Shown here piece by piece: positions 8,476-16,294 of a stretch of 53,488 bases of DNA. Under the pieces are notes generated by a model. The model did not search any database. It saw only the letters and a list, made by a program, of their open reading frames with translations, and was not told where the DNA came from. How positions within the stretch are numbered: position 1 is the first letter of the stretch; each line of letters begins with the position of its first letter. Made by a program: the position numbers and the translations under genes. This stretch comes from Deltaproteobacteria bacterium (lineage in GTDB: Bacteria > Desulfobacterota > BSN033 > UBA1163). The stretch lies in assembly GCA_016875195.1 (NCBI GenBank), contig VGRY01000024.1, positions 1 through 53,488 of the forward strand, given 5' to 3'.

Positions 8476-8541
8476 TTTCTTCTTCCCAAATTTTTTCAAC
8501 TCTAAAGGAATATTTAATTCTGAATACACAGCAGGAGAGAG

Positions 8542-10011
8542 GTGCGTGATATGGAAGTGGGTCGTCAACTAATGCTGATGAATGGCCAGTGGGTTGAGAG
8601 TTCCGGTGGTGAATTTATCCCGGTTGAAAATCCAGGTCGGAAGGGTTCGATCGTCGGAGAAGTTCCCCGTGCAAAATCAGCAGATGTGGATCGAGCGGTA
8701 AAGGCTGCTGCCAAGGCCTTTGAAGAGTGGAAACGGGTCACCCCTCGTGAACGGGGCAAGTTAATGTCTAAGATTAGTGAAGCGATCGAAATGAGAGCCA
8801 ATGAGATCGCTCGCATTACTGCCCTTGAAACGGGAAATGCCATCCGCACCCAGTCCCGACCAGAGGCCATGCTCACTGCGGACCTCTTTCGTTTCTTCGG
8901 CGGAGTGGCGAGCGAGATTAAAGGGGAAACGGTGCCGCTTGGAGAAAACCTCCTCAGTTATTCCCGGAGGGAACCTATCGGCGTGGTGGGAGGGATTGTT
9001 CCGTGGAATTCACCGGTCGGCCTTGCCGGACTCAAGATCGCTATGGCGATCACCGCTGGAAACACCTTAGTTCTCAAACCCTCTTCCGAGGCGCCCCTTG
9101 CTGTTCTCGAGGTCGCCCGAGTCTGCTCCGCATTCCTGCCAGCCGGAGTGCTCAATGTGGTCACCGGGACCGGTTCGGAGTGTGGCATTCCTCTGGCAAG
9201 ACACCCTCTGGTAAGAAAACTCACTTTCACCGGATCTTACGAAATTGGCAGGACGATCATGGAGGCCGCGGCTGAGCGAATCGTGCCAGTCACCCTTGAG
9301 CTAGGTGGTAAAAGTCCACAGATCGTTTTCCCTGATGCAAATGAACCGCAAGTGGTAGATGGAGTCTTTCTGGCGATGCGATTTACAAGACAGGGCCAAT
9401 CTTGTACTGCGGGATCACGCCTCTTTCTTCATGAATCGATTTATGACTCCTTCCTGGAAAAACTCGTCAATAAACTAAAAAGCCTTAAAATCGGCGATCC
9501 TCTCGATGAGTCAACAGATATGGGGACCATCATCAACCAGACTCAATTTGAGAAGGTCTGCTCCTTCGTGGAAGATGGAATCCAGCAGAAAGGGGCGCGC
9601 CTTCTGACCGGCGGCCTTCCGCCCAAAGAAGGGCCGCTTGCCCAGGGTTATTTCATGGAACCCACGGTCATCGGCAATGTCCAAAATGACTGGCGCATCG
9701 CACGGGAGGAAATCTTTGGACCTGTGCTGGTTGTCATTCCATGGAAAGAGGAGGAAGAGGCGATTCGCATGGCCAATGAAAGCCATTACGGCCTGGCCGC
9801 CTTTATCTGGACACATGACATCGGAAAGGGACTTCGCACAGCCCATCGTATCGAATCAGGCTGGGTTCAAATCAACCAGGGCGTGGGCATTGTTCCGGGC
9901 CAGTCATATGGTGGGTTCAAGCAGAGCGGTTTTGGCCGGGAATACTCTCTCGAAGGGATGCTCGAAAGTTTCACTCAGCGAAAAAGCATCACCGTCAACC
10001 TACAGTTTTGA
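8542..10011 (+). CDS. NAD(P)-dependent aldehyde dehydrogenase
   Basis: This is a 489-aa member of the ALDH superfamily. The active-site features are Asn156 in PWN, Lys179 in LKPS, the general base Glu253 in LELGGKS, and the nucleophile Cys288 in GQSCTAGSR. The family oxidises aldehydes to acids. The sequence resembles the betaine/aromatic-aldehyde branch but I cannot name the substrate. Its place after the hydroxypyruvate and tartronate-semialdehyde genes suggests an aldehyde from C2/C3 metabolism, but the 263-bp hairpin gap may separate the transcripts. The start could be GTG 8542 or ATG 8551; AGGAGAGAGG lies just upstream of both. Confidence 0.88.
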   Translation: MRDMEVGRQLMLMNGQWVESSGGEFIPVENPGRKGSIVGEVPRAKSADVDRAVKAAAKAFEEWKRVTPRERGKLMSKISEAIEMRANEIARITALETGNAIRTQSRPEAMLTADLFRFFGGVASEIKGETVPLGENLLSYSRREPIGVVGGIVPWNSPVGLAGLKIAMAITAGNTLVLKPSSEAPLAVLEVARVCSAFLPAGVLNVVTGTGSECGIPLARHPLVRKLTFTGSYEIGRTIMEAAAERIVPVTLELGGKSPQIVFPDANEPQVVDGVFLAMRFTRQGQSCTAGSRLFLHESIYDSFLEKLVNKLKSLKIGDPLDESTDMGTIINQTQFEKVCSFVEDGIQQKGARLLTGGLPPKEGPLAQGYFMEPTVIGNVQNDWRIAREEIFGPVLVVIPWKEEEEAIRMANESHYGLAAFIWTHDIGKGLRTAHRIESGWVQINQGVGIVPGQSYGGFKQSGFGREYSLEGMLESFTQRKSITVNLQF

Positions 10012-10425
10012 ATTAGGTTGTGGGTTGGTTAATAAATCTCTCCGATTACATTTCAGGCAGTGGATATCTTTCTCCCTTGCGTCTCTCCATCAATGATCAC
10101 CCCACCCTTTAAGCTTATCCGTGGTTTTAATGACTTTGTGACTCGATAACACAATAGAACTAGAAACTCAATGATGAAATCGTGGTGAACCTCCTTTTCG
10201 ATGATACCGAATTTTTAAATTGATTGGTCTTTTACAAATAATTCTATTGAACTCTTTTCCTATTCTTCCATTCCCTCATCTTCACTGTAGATAAACAACA
10301 GGATTTATAATATTTCATTACCGATGCCTAACTCAGCACCAAGCTGACATGACTTTTAACTCATATAATAAAAACGTAAATAACTTCAATATATTACATC
10401 ATAATAGAGATTTTTGGGTTACTTT
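10012..10425. other. Gene-free stretch, increasingly AT-rich
   Basis: I see no supported gene, RNA or clear repeat here. The second half becomes markedly A+T-rich toward the toxin-antitoxin promoter, which marks the left border of a probably acquired segment running to about 21.6 kb. Confidence 0.5.
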
Positions 10426-10451
10426 TTATATTTATCAATTGATAAATATAA
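10426..10451. promoter_or_regulatory. 26-bp perfect palindrome, likely antitoxin operator
   Basis: The site is a perfect palindrome centred on CAATTG with 13-bp half-sites, and it ends one base before the -35 box of the toxin-antitoxin promoter. Antitoxins with an XRE domain commonly repress their own promoter by binding such palindromes. The downstream antitoxin has an XRE domain, so autoregulation is the natural reading. Confidence 0.7.
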
Positions 10452-10452
10452 C

Positions 10453-10480
10453 TTGACAAAATAATTTTATGATATATAAT
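10453..10480 (+). promoter_or_regulatory. Near-consensus sigma-70 promoter of the toxin-antitoxin operon
   Basis: TTGACA (10453-10458) and TATAAT (10475-10480) are both perfect, with a 16-bp spacer. Transcription should start near 10487, about 26 nt before the toxin start codon. A promoter this strong is consistent with tight repression through the adjacent palindrome. Confidence 0.8.
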
Positions 10481-10512
10481 TGCCATATACGACTTAAGCG
10501 GAGAATGTTTAA

Positions 10513-10893
10513 TTGGATGAACTGAAACAAGCTGAAATTAAAGACTTTTTGTTAGAATTTAAGAAGATTATCGTGTCAGGACGGGGGCTCGATATTGTAA
10601 ACAGGCATGAGAACCTAGAAGCTTTGGTAAAATTAGGGTTAACGAAGAAAAATTTAAAAGAAGAATTAATGACTCTTTCTGTTGAAAATTATTGTGAGGG
10701 ACCTGAACCCGATAGAGATAGGCTTGGTGATATATGGGTATTCGGGAAACAAGTAGGTACAGAGGAAGTTTATATAAAGCTCAAGATTGCGCAGGTTGGT
10801 AAGGAGAAGATTGCAAAGTGCATATCCTTCCATACCGCAAATTTTCCGATGTGCTACCCATTCAGGGTAGAAGAAAGGAAGGATGGAAAATGA
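10513..10893 (+). CDS. MqsR-like toxin of a type II toxin-antitoxin operon
   Basis: A 126-aa product. The segments LGLTKKNLKEELMTLSVENY, EVYIKLKIAQ and CISFHTANFP with a closing YPFR fit the extended MqsR-family toxins (RelE/MqsR-fold mRNA interferases) as I remember them. The call is by pattern, not search. It precedes the antitoxin and overlaps it by ATGA, the mqsR-mqsA order (toxin first). The start is TTG with GGAG 9 nt upstream; no in-frame ATG fits. Expected activity is ribosome-independent cleavage of mRNA, but catalytic residues cannot be assigned by eye. Confidence 0.65.
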   Translation: MDELKQAEIKDFLLEFKKIIVSGRGLDIVNRHENLEALVKLGLTKKNLKEELMTLSVENYCEGPEPDRDRLGDIWVFGKQVGTEEVYIKLKIAQVGKEKIAKCISFHTANFPMCYPFRVEERKDGK

Positions 10894-11882
10894 AAGGTAT
10901 TTGCCCAAACTGCGAAAAAGAGACTGAACTTGAATTGATCCACCGTGCGGAAGATATAAAAGTCCGTGGCGAGACAATCAAGGTCGAAATGAAATATTAC
11001 AAGTGCAAGAACTGCGGAGAGGAGTTTGAGGATCCTAAATCGGACGACGATCCCCTCGACAAGGCTTACAGAGAATACCGCCGGCGTCACGGGATGATGC
11101 AGCCCGAAGAAGTTCGCGATTTTCGAAAAAGATTCGGACTGACCCAAAATGAGATGAGCCGTCTCTTAGGGTGGGGTGGGGCGACACTAAGCCGCTATGA
11201 AAACGGAGCCCTGCAAGATGAGACTCATGAAAAAGCACTCCGCTTGGCTATGGACCCTCGTAATCTCTTAAAGTTGATAGAAGTTACAACAGATGTACTG
11301 CCCACTGAGAAAAGGGATCGCCTTGTTAATGAACTCATGGCCGCAGAACAAGAAACCTGTTCTCTCGAAAGAGTCTATGAGGAACGCTTCGGGAAGTACG
11401 AGGCGAATGAGTTAAGCGGTTATAGAAAACTTGATCTTGCTAAACTTTTTAATGCTATTTTGTATTTCTCGAAAGGCGGAGTGCTAAAGACGAAACTGAA
11501 CAAACTTCTCTTTTATGCGGACTTCAAGCACTTCAAGGACTACGCTGTATCCATCACGGGTGCCAGATATGCCCATATTCCTTTCGGTCCGGCCCCTGAT
11601 AAATATGCTCTTTATTTTGCGACGCTCATTGAGAATGGTGAAATCAGAGTTGAGGAGAATATTATCGGCGATTTTATTGGGGAGGAATTTATTTCACTTA
11701 AGGAACCAGATTTTTCTCTATTTTCTGACAGTGAGTTAAAAATCCTTGCTACAGTAAAAGAATATTTCAAGGAGTTCAATGCCAAGAGAATAACCGACTT
11801 CTCCCATGACGAAGAGGCCTATAAGAAGACCAAACATGGGGACATCATATCTTATGAACATGCCAGTGACTTGAAACTTTAA
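10890..11882 (+). CDS. Antitoxin: YgiT-type zinc finger, XRE domain and DUF4065 (Panacea/SocA) domain
   Basis: This 330-aa protein has three parts. Residues 1-50 form a zinc finger with CPNC and CKNC, as in MqsA. Residues about 70-130 hold a helix-turn-helix (FRKRFGLTQNEMSRLLGWG). Residues about 170-325 match DUF4065, the Panacea antitoxin domain, with KLNKLLFYADF, a GPAP segment and FSDSELKILATVKEYF. In known MqsA the DNA-binding half ends the protein; here a second neutralising domain is added. The frame could open at 10818, but ATG 10890 follows AAGGAAGGA and overlaps the toxin stop, so it is the start. It likely neutralises the toxin and represses the operon. Confidence 0.85.
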   Translation: MKGICPNCEKETELELIHRAEDIKVRGETIKVEMKYYKCKNCGEEFEDPKSDDDPLDKAYREYRRRHGMMQPEEVRDFRKRFGLTQNEMSRLLGWGGATLSRYENGALQDETHEKALRLAMDPRNLLKLIEVTTDVLPTEKRDRLVNELMAAEQETCSLERVYEERFGKYEANELSGYRKLDLAKLFNAILYFSKGGVLKTKLNKLLFYADFKHFKDYAVSITGARYAHIPFGPAPDKYALYFATLIENGEIRVEENIIGDFIGEEFISLKEPDFSLFSDSELKILATVKEYFKEFNAKRITDFSHDEEAYKKTKHGDIISYEHASDLKL

Positions 11883-11912
11883 AAAGAATAACATGAAAGG
11901 AGGTGAAAATAG

Positions 11913-12086
11913 TTGGCAAAGAATCCACCCCCAGGGGATAAGCATCGACATGGTCAGGTGACTGAGCGGTCCCAGACCTACAATCCCCACAATGATCGTT
12001 GGGTAAAAAGAGACTCTGATACAGGAAGATTTATGGATCAGAAGTCAGATCCGAAACCTTTCAAAGGTGTAAGAAAAGAAAGGTAA
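11913..12086 (+). CDS. Small conserved-type protein (57 aa) downstream of the antitoxin
   Basis: The frame starts at TTG with a perfect AAAGGAGGTGA 6 nt upstream and ends at TAA. The product is basic and hydrophilic, contains two near-repeats ending in the WVKRDSDTGRFMDQK and KPFKGVRKER segments, and has no hydrophobic stretch. I have seen similar small proteins with VKRD..TGRF and PFKGVRKE annotated as hypothetical, but no function is known to me. It sits 30 bp after the antitoxin on the same strand, so it is probably cotranscribed and may be a third component of the operon. Confidence 0.75.
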   Translation: MAKNPPPGDKHRHGQVTERSQTYNPHNDRWVKRDSDTGRFMDQKSDPKPFKGVRKER

Positions 12087-12164
12087 AACCCACAAGAAAG
12101 TGTGAAAGAGTAGGTTGGGACAGGGAATGATATCCCTATTTACTAACAAAAAATGAACCCCTTG

Positions 12165-12707
12165 TCAGCTCAAGGCTTTTGACATTAGCTCTGTCTTCTC
12201 CCGGACTTGTAACTCCAGCTGCAGAATCGAACGCCCGGCCTCGAACGCTCTCTGAAGTTCATAAGCCATTCTCTCCAACGGCGAGTTCTCATATCCATAT
12301 GCCAAGAGGCCTACAGCATATACCATAAGAAACAAGTCGGGCCCCAATACTTCCCATTGAATAACATGAATAAGCTCGTGGAAGTGGGTGGATTCACAAT
12401 CGTGAGCTGGAGGTGCCAGAAAAAAGGTGTCCATGTAAGTAATGCCTATGAATGAAGTCTCTTCGAAATCAGTGAAGTATGGCAGTCCCATTTGGCTCAG
12501 CGGGGGAACCTGCACCCGGTCTACCTTGACAGCTTTGCTATTCTTAAGGCGGCTTTGATCGAAGTACTGCGATAATCTTCTGAAACCAAGATCGACAATG
12601 GGAACTGCTAAATGAGCGTATGCCTCCACGTAGCAATCGATCCAATTTCGCACCTCCGGCAGGGCCTGCTGGAGTTGCCTGAAGATTTCCTTATCTTCCC
12701 TTCCCAT
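12165..12707 (-). CDS. HExxH zinc-metallopeptidase-like protein
   Basis: A 180-aa soluble protein with HELIH at residues 110-114 and a downstream ENSPLERMAYE segment (Glu140, Glu145) that could give the third zinc ligand, the usual arrangement of gluzincin-like peptidases. No signal peptide is visible, so it is likely cytoplasmic. AGGAG 6 nt before ATG 12707 supports the start. It is the last gene of the minus-strand run behind hsdS, 88 bp after the ASCH gene. I do not recognise its family. Similar short HExxH proteins occur in defence and toxin-antitoxin contexts, so a role as a regulator-cleaving protease is possible but is inference. Confidence 0.7.
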   Translation of the reverse strand: MGREDKEIFRQLQQALPEVRNWIDCYVEAYAHLAVPIVDLGFRRLSQYFDQSRLKNSKAVKVDRVQVPPLSQMGLPYFTDFEETSFIGITYMDTFFLAPPAHDCESTHFHELIHVIQWEVLGPDLFLMVYAVGLLAYGYENSPLERMAYELQRAFEAGRSILQLELQVREKTELMSKALS

Positions 12708-12795
12708 CTATTACTCCTATCTTAGGATACGCTTATAATCCGAATTCCATAATGCGCATTCGAATGAGCCAATTTTTTTATGGAGGGGGTCTGAA

Positions 12796-13221
12796 CTATG
12801 CTTCAGCAGATCTGCGCTTTCTTCCAAAGGGCAAGAATTCTTGTTGAGGGTCGAAATAACGATACGATTGAGGAGGTGTAAATTCCAAAAAATAATCAGA
12901 AGGATCATGAGGTCTATCAAAGGTAACCAGATTTTTGATCTCAATCGCATATGCAATCTCACATCCTCTGAAATATTGAAAGAATTCCTCTTCAGACAAA
13001 CCCGAATATGTCCCACACATATCCCAAATTCTATAAGGGGAATCTCGATGGATCATAGAGGCATCAAATACACCCGTAATTTTCTTCACAGGCGATGTTG
13101 AGTATATAAAAATCTTGCAACGGCCAGCTTTGCTAAAAATCTTTCTTCTGAATTCGTATTTCTTAATGCCGGACTTTATAAGATCTACATATTTTGGTTT
13201 AATGGAGAGTAAAACGTTCAT
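12796..13221 (-). CDS. ASCH-domain (PUA-like) protein
   Basis: A 141-aa product that opens MNVLLSIKPKYVDLIKSG and continues KKYEFRRK, the typical start of ASCH domains, a PUA-like fold linked to RNA binding or processing; some members are nucleoside deaminases or RNases. The start at 13221 has GGGGG a few bases upstream; an upstream in-frame ATG at 13233 exists but fits the family less well. Its first 23 nt overlap the end of the PIN-GNAT gene, so the two are translationally coupled and probably act together. The far C-terminus is basic (GRKRR). Function unproven. Confidence 0.75.
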   Translation of the reverse strand: MNVLLSIKPKYVDLIKSGIKKYEFRRKIFSKAGRCKIFIYSTSPVKKITGVFDASMIHRDSPYRIWDMCGTYSGLSEEEFFQYFRGCEIAYAIEIKNLVTFDRPHDPSDYFLEFTPPQSYRYFDPQQEFLPFGRKRRSAEA

Positions 13222-14710
13222 CGAAGCCCCCAATTTTCAATATTTGTTGATATCTTTCATTCGATATCTCCATTACCGACTGTGGAGCTCTTCGAACGAT
13301 ACCTGCTTCTTGGAGATTATGTAAACTTATATATCTCTTTAACTCGAAATGCAAGAAAAATATTATTATTGTAGCTGGGCTTTGCTTCAGAATATCGAAT
13401 AGGTCATCCTTCGTGTAGACACTTCTCTTGCCAACAATTTTTATAATCTCCTCATACTTTTTTATTTTATGAAATATATCCTCTACTGTGCAAATTGATG
13501 TTAACTCCTTATTATCCCAAGATCTGTAAAAAAGTAGCACATCACCTGGTCGTATTTTTCTACTCACCGTGTGGCAAATATAAGCTTTCTTGATCGTATT
13601 TCCCTCGATTATAAGATTGCCAGCTTGCTCAAATAAGGATGGAGTTCTATTGCGGTATTCAAGAAATAGTTTTTCATGATATTCAGGCCTTATAGGAATA
13701 ATGTGTTTCTTAACACGGGGGCCGTCATAAAAAGCGGGGTAATACTTTTTGTTCAGTTCTACAGGCAGAATTCCTTCTATTTCTTCTTTTAGAATAACTC
13801 GATTAAACGATTTAAAATAAATGTCTTCGCCGTCACTCCGCTGGGCTATTTTGGAAAAACCATATTCCTCTATCAGAAATACCAACGCATCTTTAGGTTT
13901 CGAATAATGTGTAAGATAGATTTCATTTAAATTATTATCTATTGCATTTTGGATAGCCAATTTAACAAATAGCTCCCCGAGCTTTTGCCCTTGTTCTGTA
14001 ACTTTGAAAGTACATATTTTTAGTCTTCTGCGTTTTGGTAAAGGTGGAATTGAATCAATTGGTTCATTTTCTTCATTTAGAATCAAAATCCCCCCTAGGC
14101 CTTTATTCTTCGATTCAAAAACCCACGCCATCCTTCCTCCTCTACATATTTTCTTCCACCAATTCTCAAAATCCGGATATTCTTTCTTCAATTCGTCGAA
14201 TATGGTGTCAGACAAATTTAAATTATAGACTGGGACCCGCTTAATTGCAGGAGTTGGGGCTAGGAAATACTTTACAAACTGTCTGCGGAAAAAGTCTAAT
14301 CCCTCTTCTACATTCAGCACTCTATCTGCTAAACCAACTTTCTGCGCTTTTTCTAATATTTCAGTATCATTGGTTATTAAGAAATTCGCTGCATCCTTAT
14401 AAACAGCGTACAAGAGATCGTTATCTACGATATCCCTCACGTTTTTTGGGTTACCAACAATCTTAAGGAATTCCGGATCATCTTGACTTACAGGAGGAGT
14501 TATCAATTCAGGGTAAGAAGCCATTTTTGACAGGGATATTTGCCTTCTTTCTATATTAAGATCTCTGTTGATATCTTCTTTCGACAAGGGGTGAACATAA
14601 ATCCTAACAGAGTTTTTCCAAAAGAGTTCTAAAAGAGACGACAGGTTTGGTGGGACCTGTTTGTAATCTTCGCGGGAGATGAAAATGTTCGTGTCAATCA
14701 ATATGTTCAT
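13199..14710 (-). CDS. PIN nuclease / GNAT acetyltransferase / PUA-like (EVE-type) fusion protein
   Basis: A 503-aa three-part protein. Residues 1-135 look like a PIN RNase: MNILIDTNIFI (Asp6), DIVDNDLLYAVY (Asp96/98) and LITNDTEIL (Asp115) are the usual acidic positions. Residues about 160-305 resemble a GNAT acetyltransferase, with LKICTFKVTEQGQKLGELF and a closing EEYGF. Residues about 370-500 hold a PUA/EVE-like module with RPGDVLLFYRSW and SICTVEDI. PIN cleaves RNA and GNAT could acetylate tRNA, protein or small molecules. It starts 42 bp after hsdS and overlaps the ASCH gene. PIN-GNAT proteins are known as uncharacterised families; the function here is unknown. The gene is visibly A+T-rich. 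Confidence 0.8.
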   Translation of the reverse strand: MNILIDTNIFISREDYKQVPPNLSSLLELFWKNSVRIYVHPLSKEDINRDLNIERRQISLSKMASYPELITPPVSQDDPEFLKIVGNPKNVRDIVDNDLLYAVYKDAANFLITNDTEILEKAQKVGLADRVLNVEEGLDFFRRQFVKYFLAPTPAIKRVPVYNLNLSDTIFDELKKEYPDFENWWKKICRGGRMAWVFESKNKGLGGILILNEENEPIDSIPPLPKRRRLKICTFKVTEQGQKLGELFVKLAIQNAIDNNLNEIYLTHYSKPKDALVFLIEEYGFSKIAQRSDGEDIYFKSFNRVILKEEIEGILPVELNKKYYPAFYDGPRVKKHIIPIRPEYHEKLFLEYRNRTPSLFEQAGNLIIEGNTIKKAYICHTVSRKIRPGDVLLFYRSWDNKELTSICTVEDIFHKIKKYEEIIKIVGKRSVYTKDDLFDILKQSPATIIIFFLHFELKRYISLHNLQEAGIVRRAPQSVMEISNERYQQILKIGGFDERFTLH

Positions 14711-14752
14711 TACTTATGTAATCTTAGGGTGGCGGTGAGAAAATTACAATGA

Positions 14753-16294
14753 TTAAACTTTCTTCCTGTGAACTCGATGGCTACGGTCCGATGTATGTAC
14801 ATTAATGATTTCACGTTTGGACTTAATGCGAGCTAAAAGTTCGGGGGCGGTTTCATAGGAGCGACCTTCGCGGCAGGCGACCGCGGCCTCGGTTGGAACT
14901 AATTCACCACGGAAGGCTTTAGCCAGGATGGCCTGTGTAAGTTTTTCAACCCTCATTTTGGCTGCCTCAACCCGTTTCTCTACAGCGTCAGCCAATTTGA
15001 ACATTGATTCAACTCGGCGAACAATCTCCTTTTGTTCAGTAAGTGGTGGTAATGGTACTGCCACATCACGAAGTATCTCTATGTTGATATTCTTTTGGGC
15101 CGTTGCAGGGGCGAATTGGTCAAGATTAGCACGCGCTGTTCTGATAAAGAATTCCGCATACTCTTTAAGGCAGAGACTTTCGTCAGAAATTAGGCCTACC
15201 ACACTATCAGGAAAACATGCAGGATATGTGAGGATAGCAGAGTTCGCAATGTTGGCTGCGATTGTAATGCATATTGTACCAGCTGGCCAAAGATGGCTTT
15301 GAGCGAGACCAGCTTCGCTGTATGTCTGCTGATGTGATGTAATAAGACCCCGTGATCGGGCAATATCACCTGTCTGAATGAATGGATACGGGCCACCGTA
15401 AAGATGAGGTGCGTTCCTAGGACGATGTTTAGATTTACCTCTGTTCATATAACCCAGAGCAGGTAAGTATACCCAGGTCCACTCATCAGGAATCTCAGGT
15501 AAACTTTCGCTTTCAACCTTACGTAGTTGAAGAATTTCAGGTTTTCTCGGGAGTCTCTCACCTTCCCTTTTAGCTTTGTTACACTCGGCTTCATATTGCT
15601 GACGATATTTCCTTCTGATGCGCTCCACAAGTTGGTCTGCTGGTTCAAGTTCCTTTTGGGTGGATCGCCAGTCGGCGGTGAGGCGGCCGGAGCAGGCGGC
15701 AGACAGGACAGCCTGACGGAAACGCTTTAGAATAACCGAAACTTTGGCCAGGCGGTCTTTGGTTGTATTAACCCTTATGAGTAGGCCATCCACCTTTACC
15801 ACGATCCGTTTTTGTTCGGCTAATGGTGGTAAAGGTACTTCAAGGTTCCAGAATAATTCTGGTTCAACGTGAGGAATGCCAATCCCTCGAGGATTTGTGT
15901 TGATGGTATCATAGGATGATTGAAGAAAACGGAGAATATAATCTGGATGAATTAGGCCCGGTTCGATTGCTCCTAAAGTTGAACCAAGAGCCCCCTTTTT
16001 AGGAGCCTTTCCAACATGTCCACAGCGAGCACCATCCCATACTATTAGGATCTCACCTTTATCTACCAAGGTCGATGATTCTATGTCTGCATAGCGTCGG
16101 ATATTCCTTTTCTCAAATGCTTCAATATCTATATATGGAACAGCCCCTGGCCAAAAAGTTTCATTCAATCTTTTTGGTTTTTTACCCTTTCTTAAGGTGG
16201 CTAATGTCTTCAGTAAAGCAGAATCCCACCCTTCCGGCAGATCGTCTAACGGCTTTCCGTTTTCAATAGACTTGTCCTTATGGAGGGTCGTCAT
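14753..16294 (-). CDS. hsdS: Type I restriction enzyme specificity subunit HsdS
   Basis: This 513-aa protein has the two-half HsdS layout. Target-recognition domain 1 spans about 18-165 and ends VPLPPLAEQKRIV; domain 2 spans about 270-430 and ends VPLPPLTEQKEIV. The repeated LPPL.EQK.IV followed by coiled helices forms the spacer contacts with HsdM. It sets the bipartite DNA target of the complex; the target cannot be read from sequence. Its ATG overlaps the hsdM stop as ATGA. Both domains are intact. The C-terminal ending contains MRVEKLTQAILAKAFRGELV, as in complete family members. Confidence 0.93.
   Translation of the reverse strand: MTTLHKDKSIENGKPLDDLPEGWDSALLKTLATLRKGKKPKRLNETFWPGAVPYIDIEAFEKRNIRRYADIESSTLVDKGEILIVWDGARCGHVGKAPKKGALGSTLGAIEPGLIHPDYILRFLQSSYDTINTNPRGIGIPHVEPELFWNLEVPLPPLAEQKRIVVKVDGLLIRVNTTKDRLAKVSVILKRFRQAVLSAACSGRLTADWRSTQKELEPADQLVERIRRKYRQQYEAECNKAKREGERLPRKPEILQLRKVESESLPEIPDEWTWVYLPALGYMNRGKSKHRPRNAPHLYGGPYPFIQTGDIARSRGLITSHQQTYSEAGLAQSHLWPAGTICITIAANIANSAILTYPACFPDSVVGLISDESLCLKEYAEFFIRTARANLDQFAPATAQKNINIEILRDVAVPLPPLTEQKEIVRRVESMFKLADAVEKRVEAAKMRVEKLTQAILAKAFRGELVPTEAAVACREGRSYETAPELLARIKSKREIINVHTSDRSHRVHRKKV

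Noticed and set aside
10012..10425. Small frames in the AT-rich gap before the toxin gene
   Set aside because: No ribosome site, family signal or sensible length; left as non-coding.
12717..13016. 99-aa minus-strand frame between the ASCH and HExxH genes
   Set aside because: It lies mostly inside the ASCH gene in another frame, has no ribosome site and no family signal.
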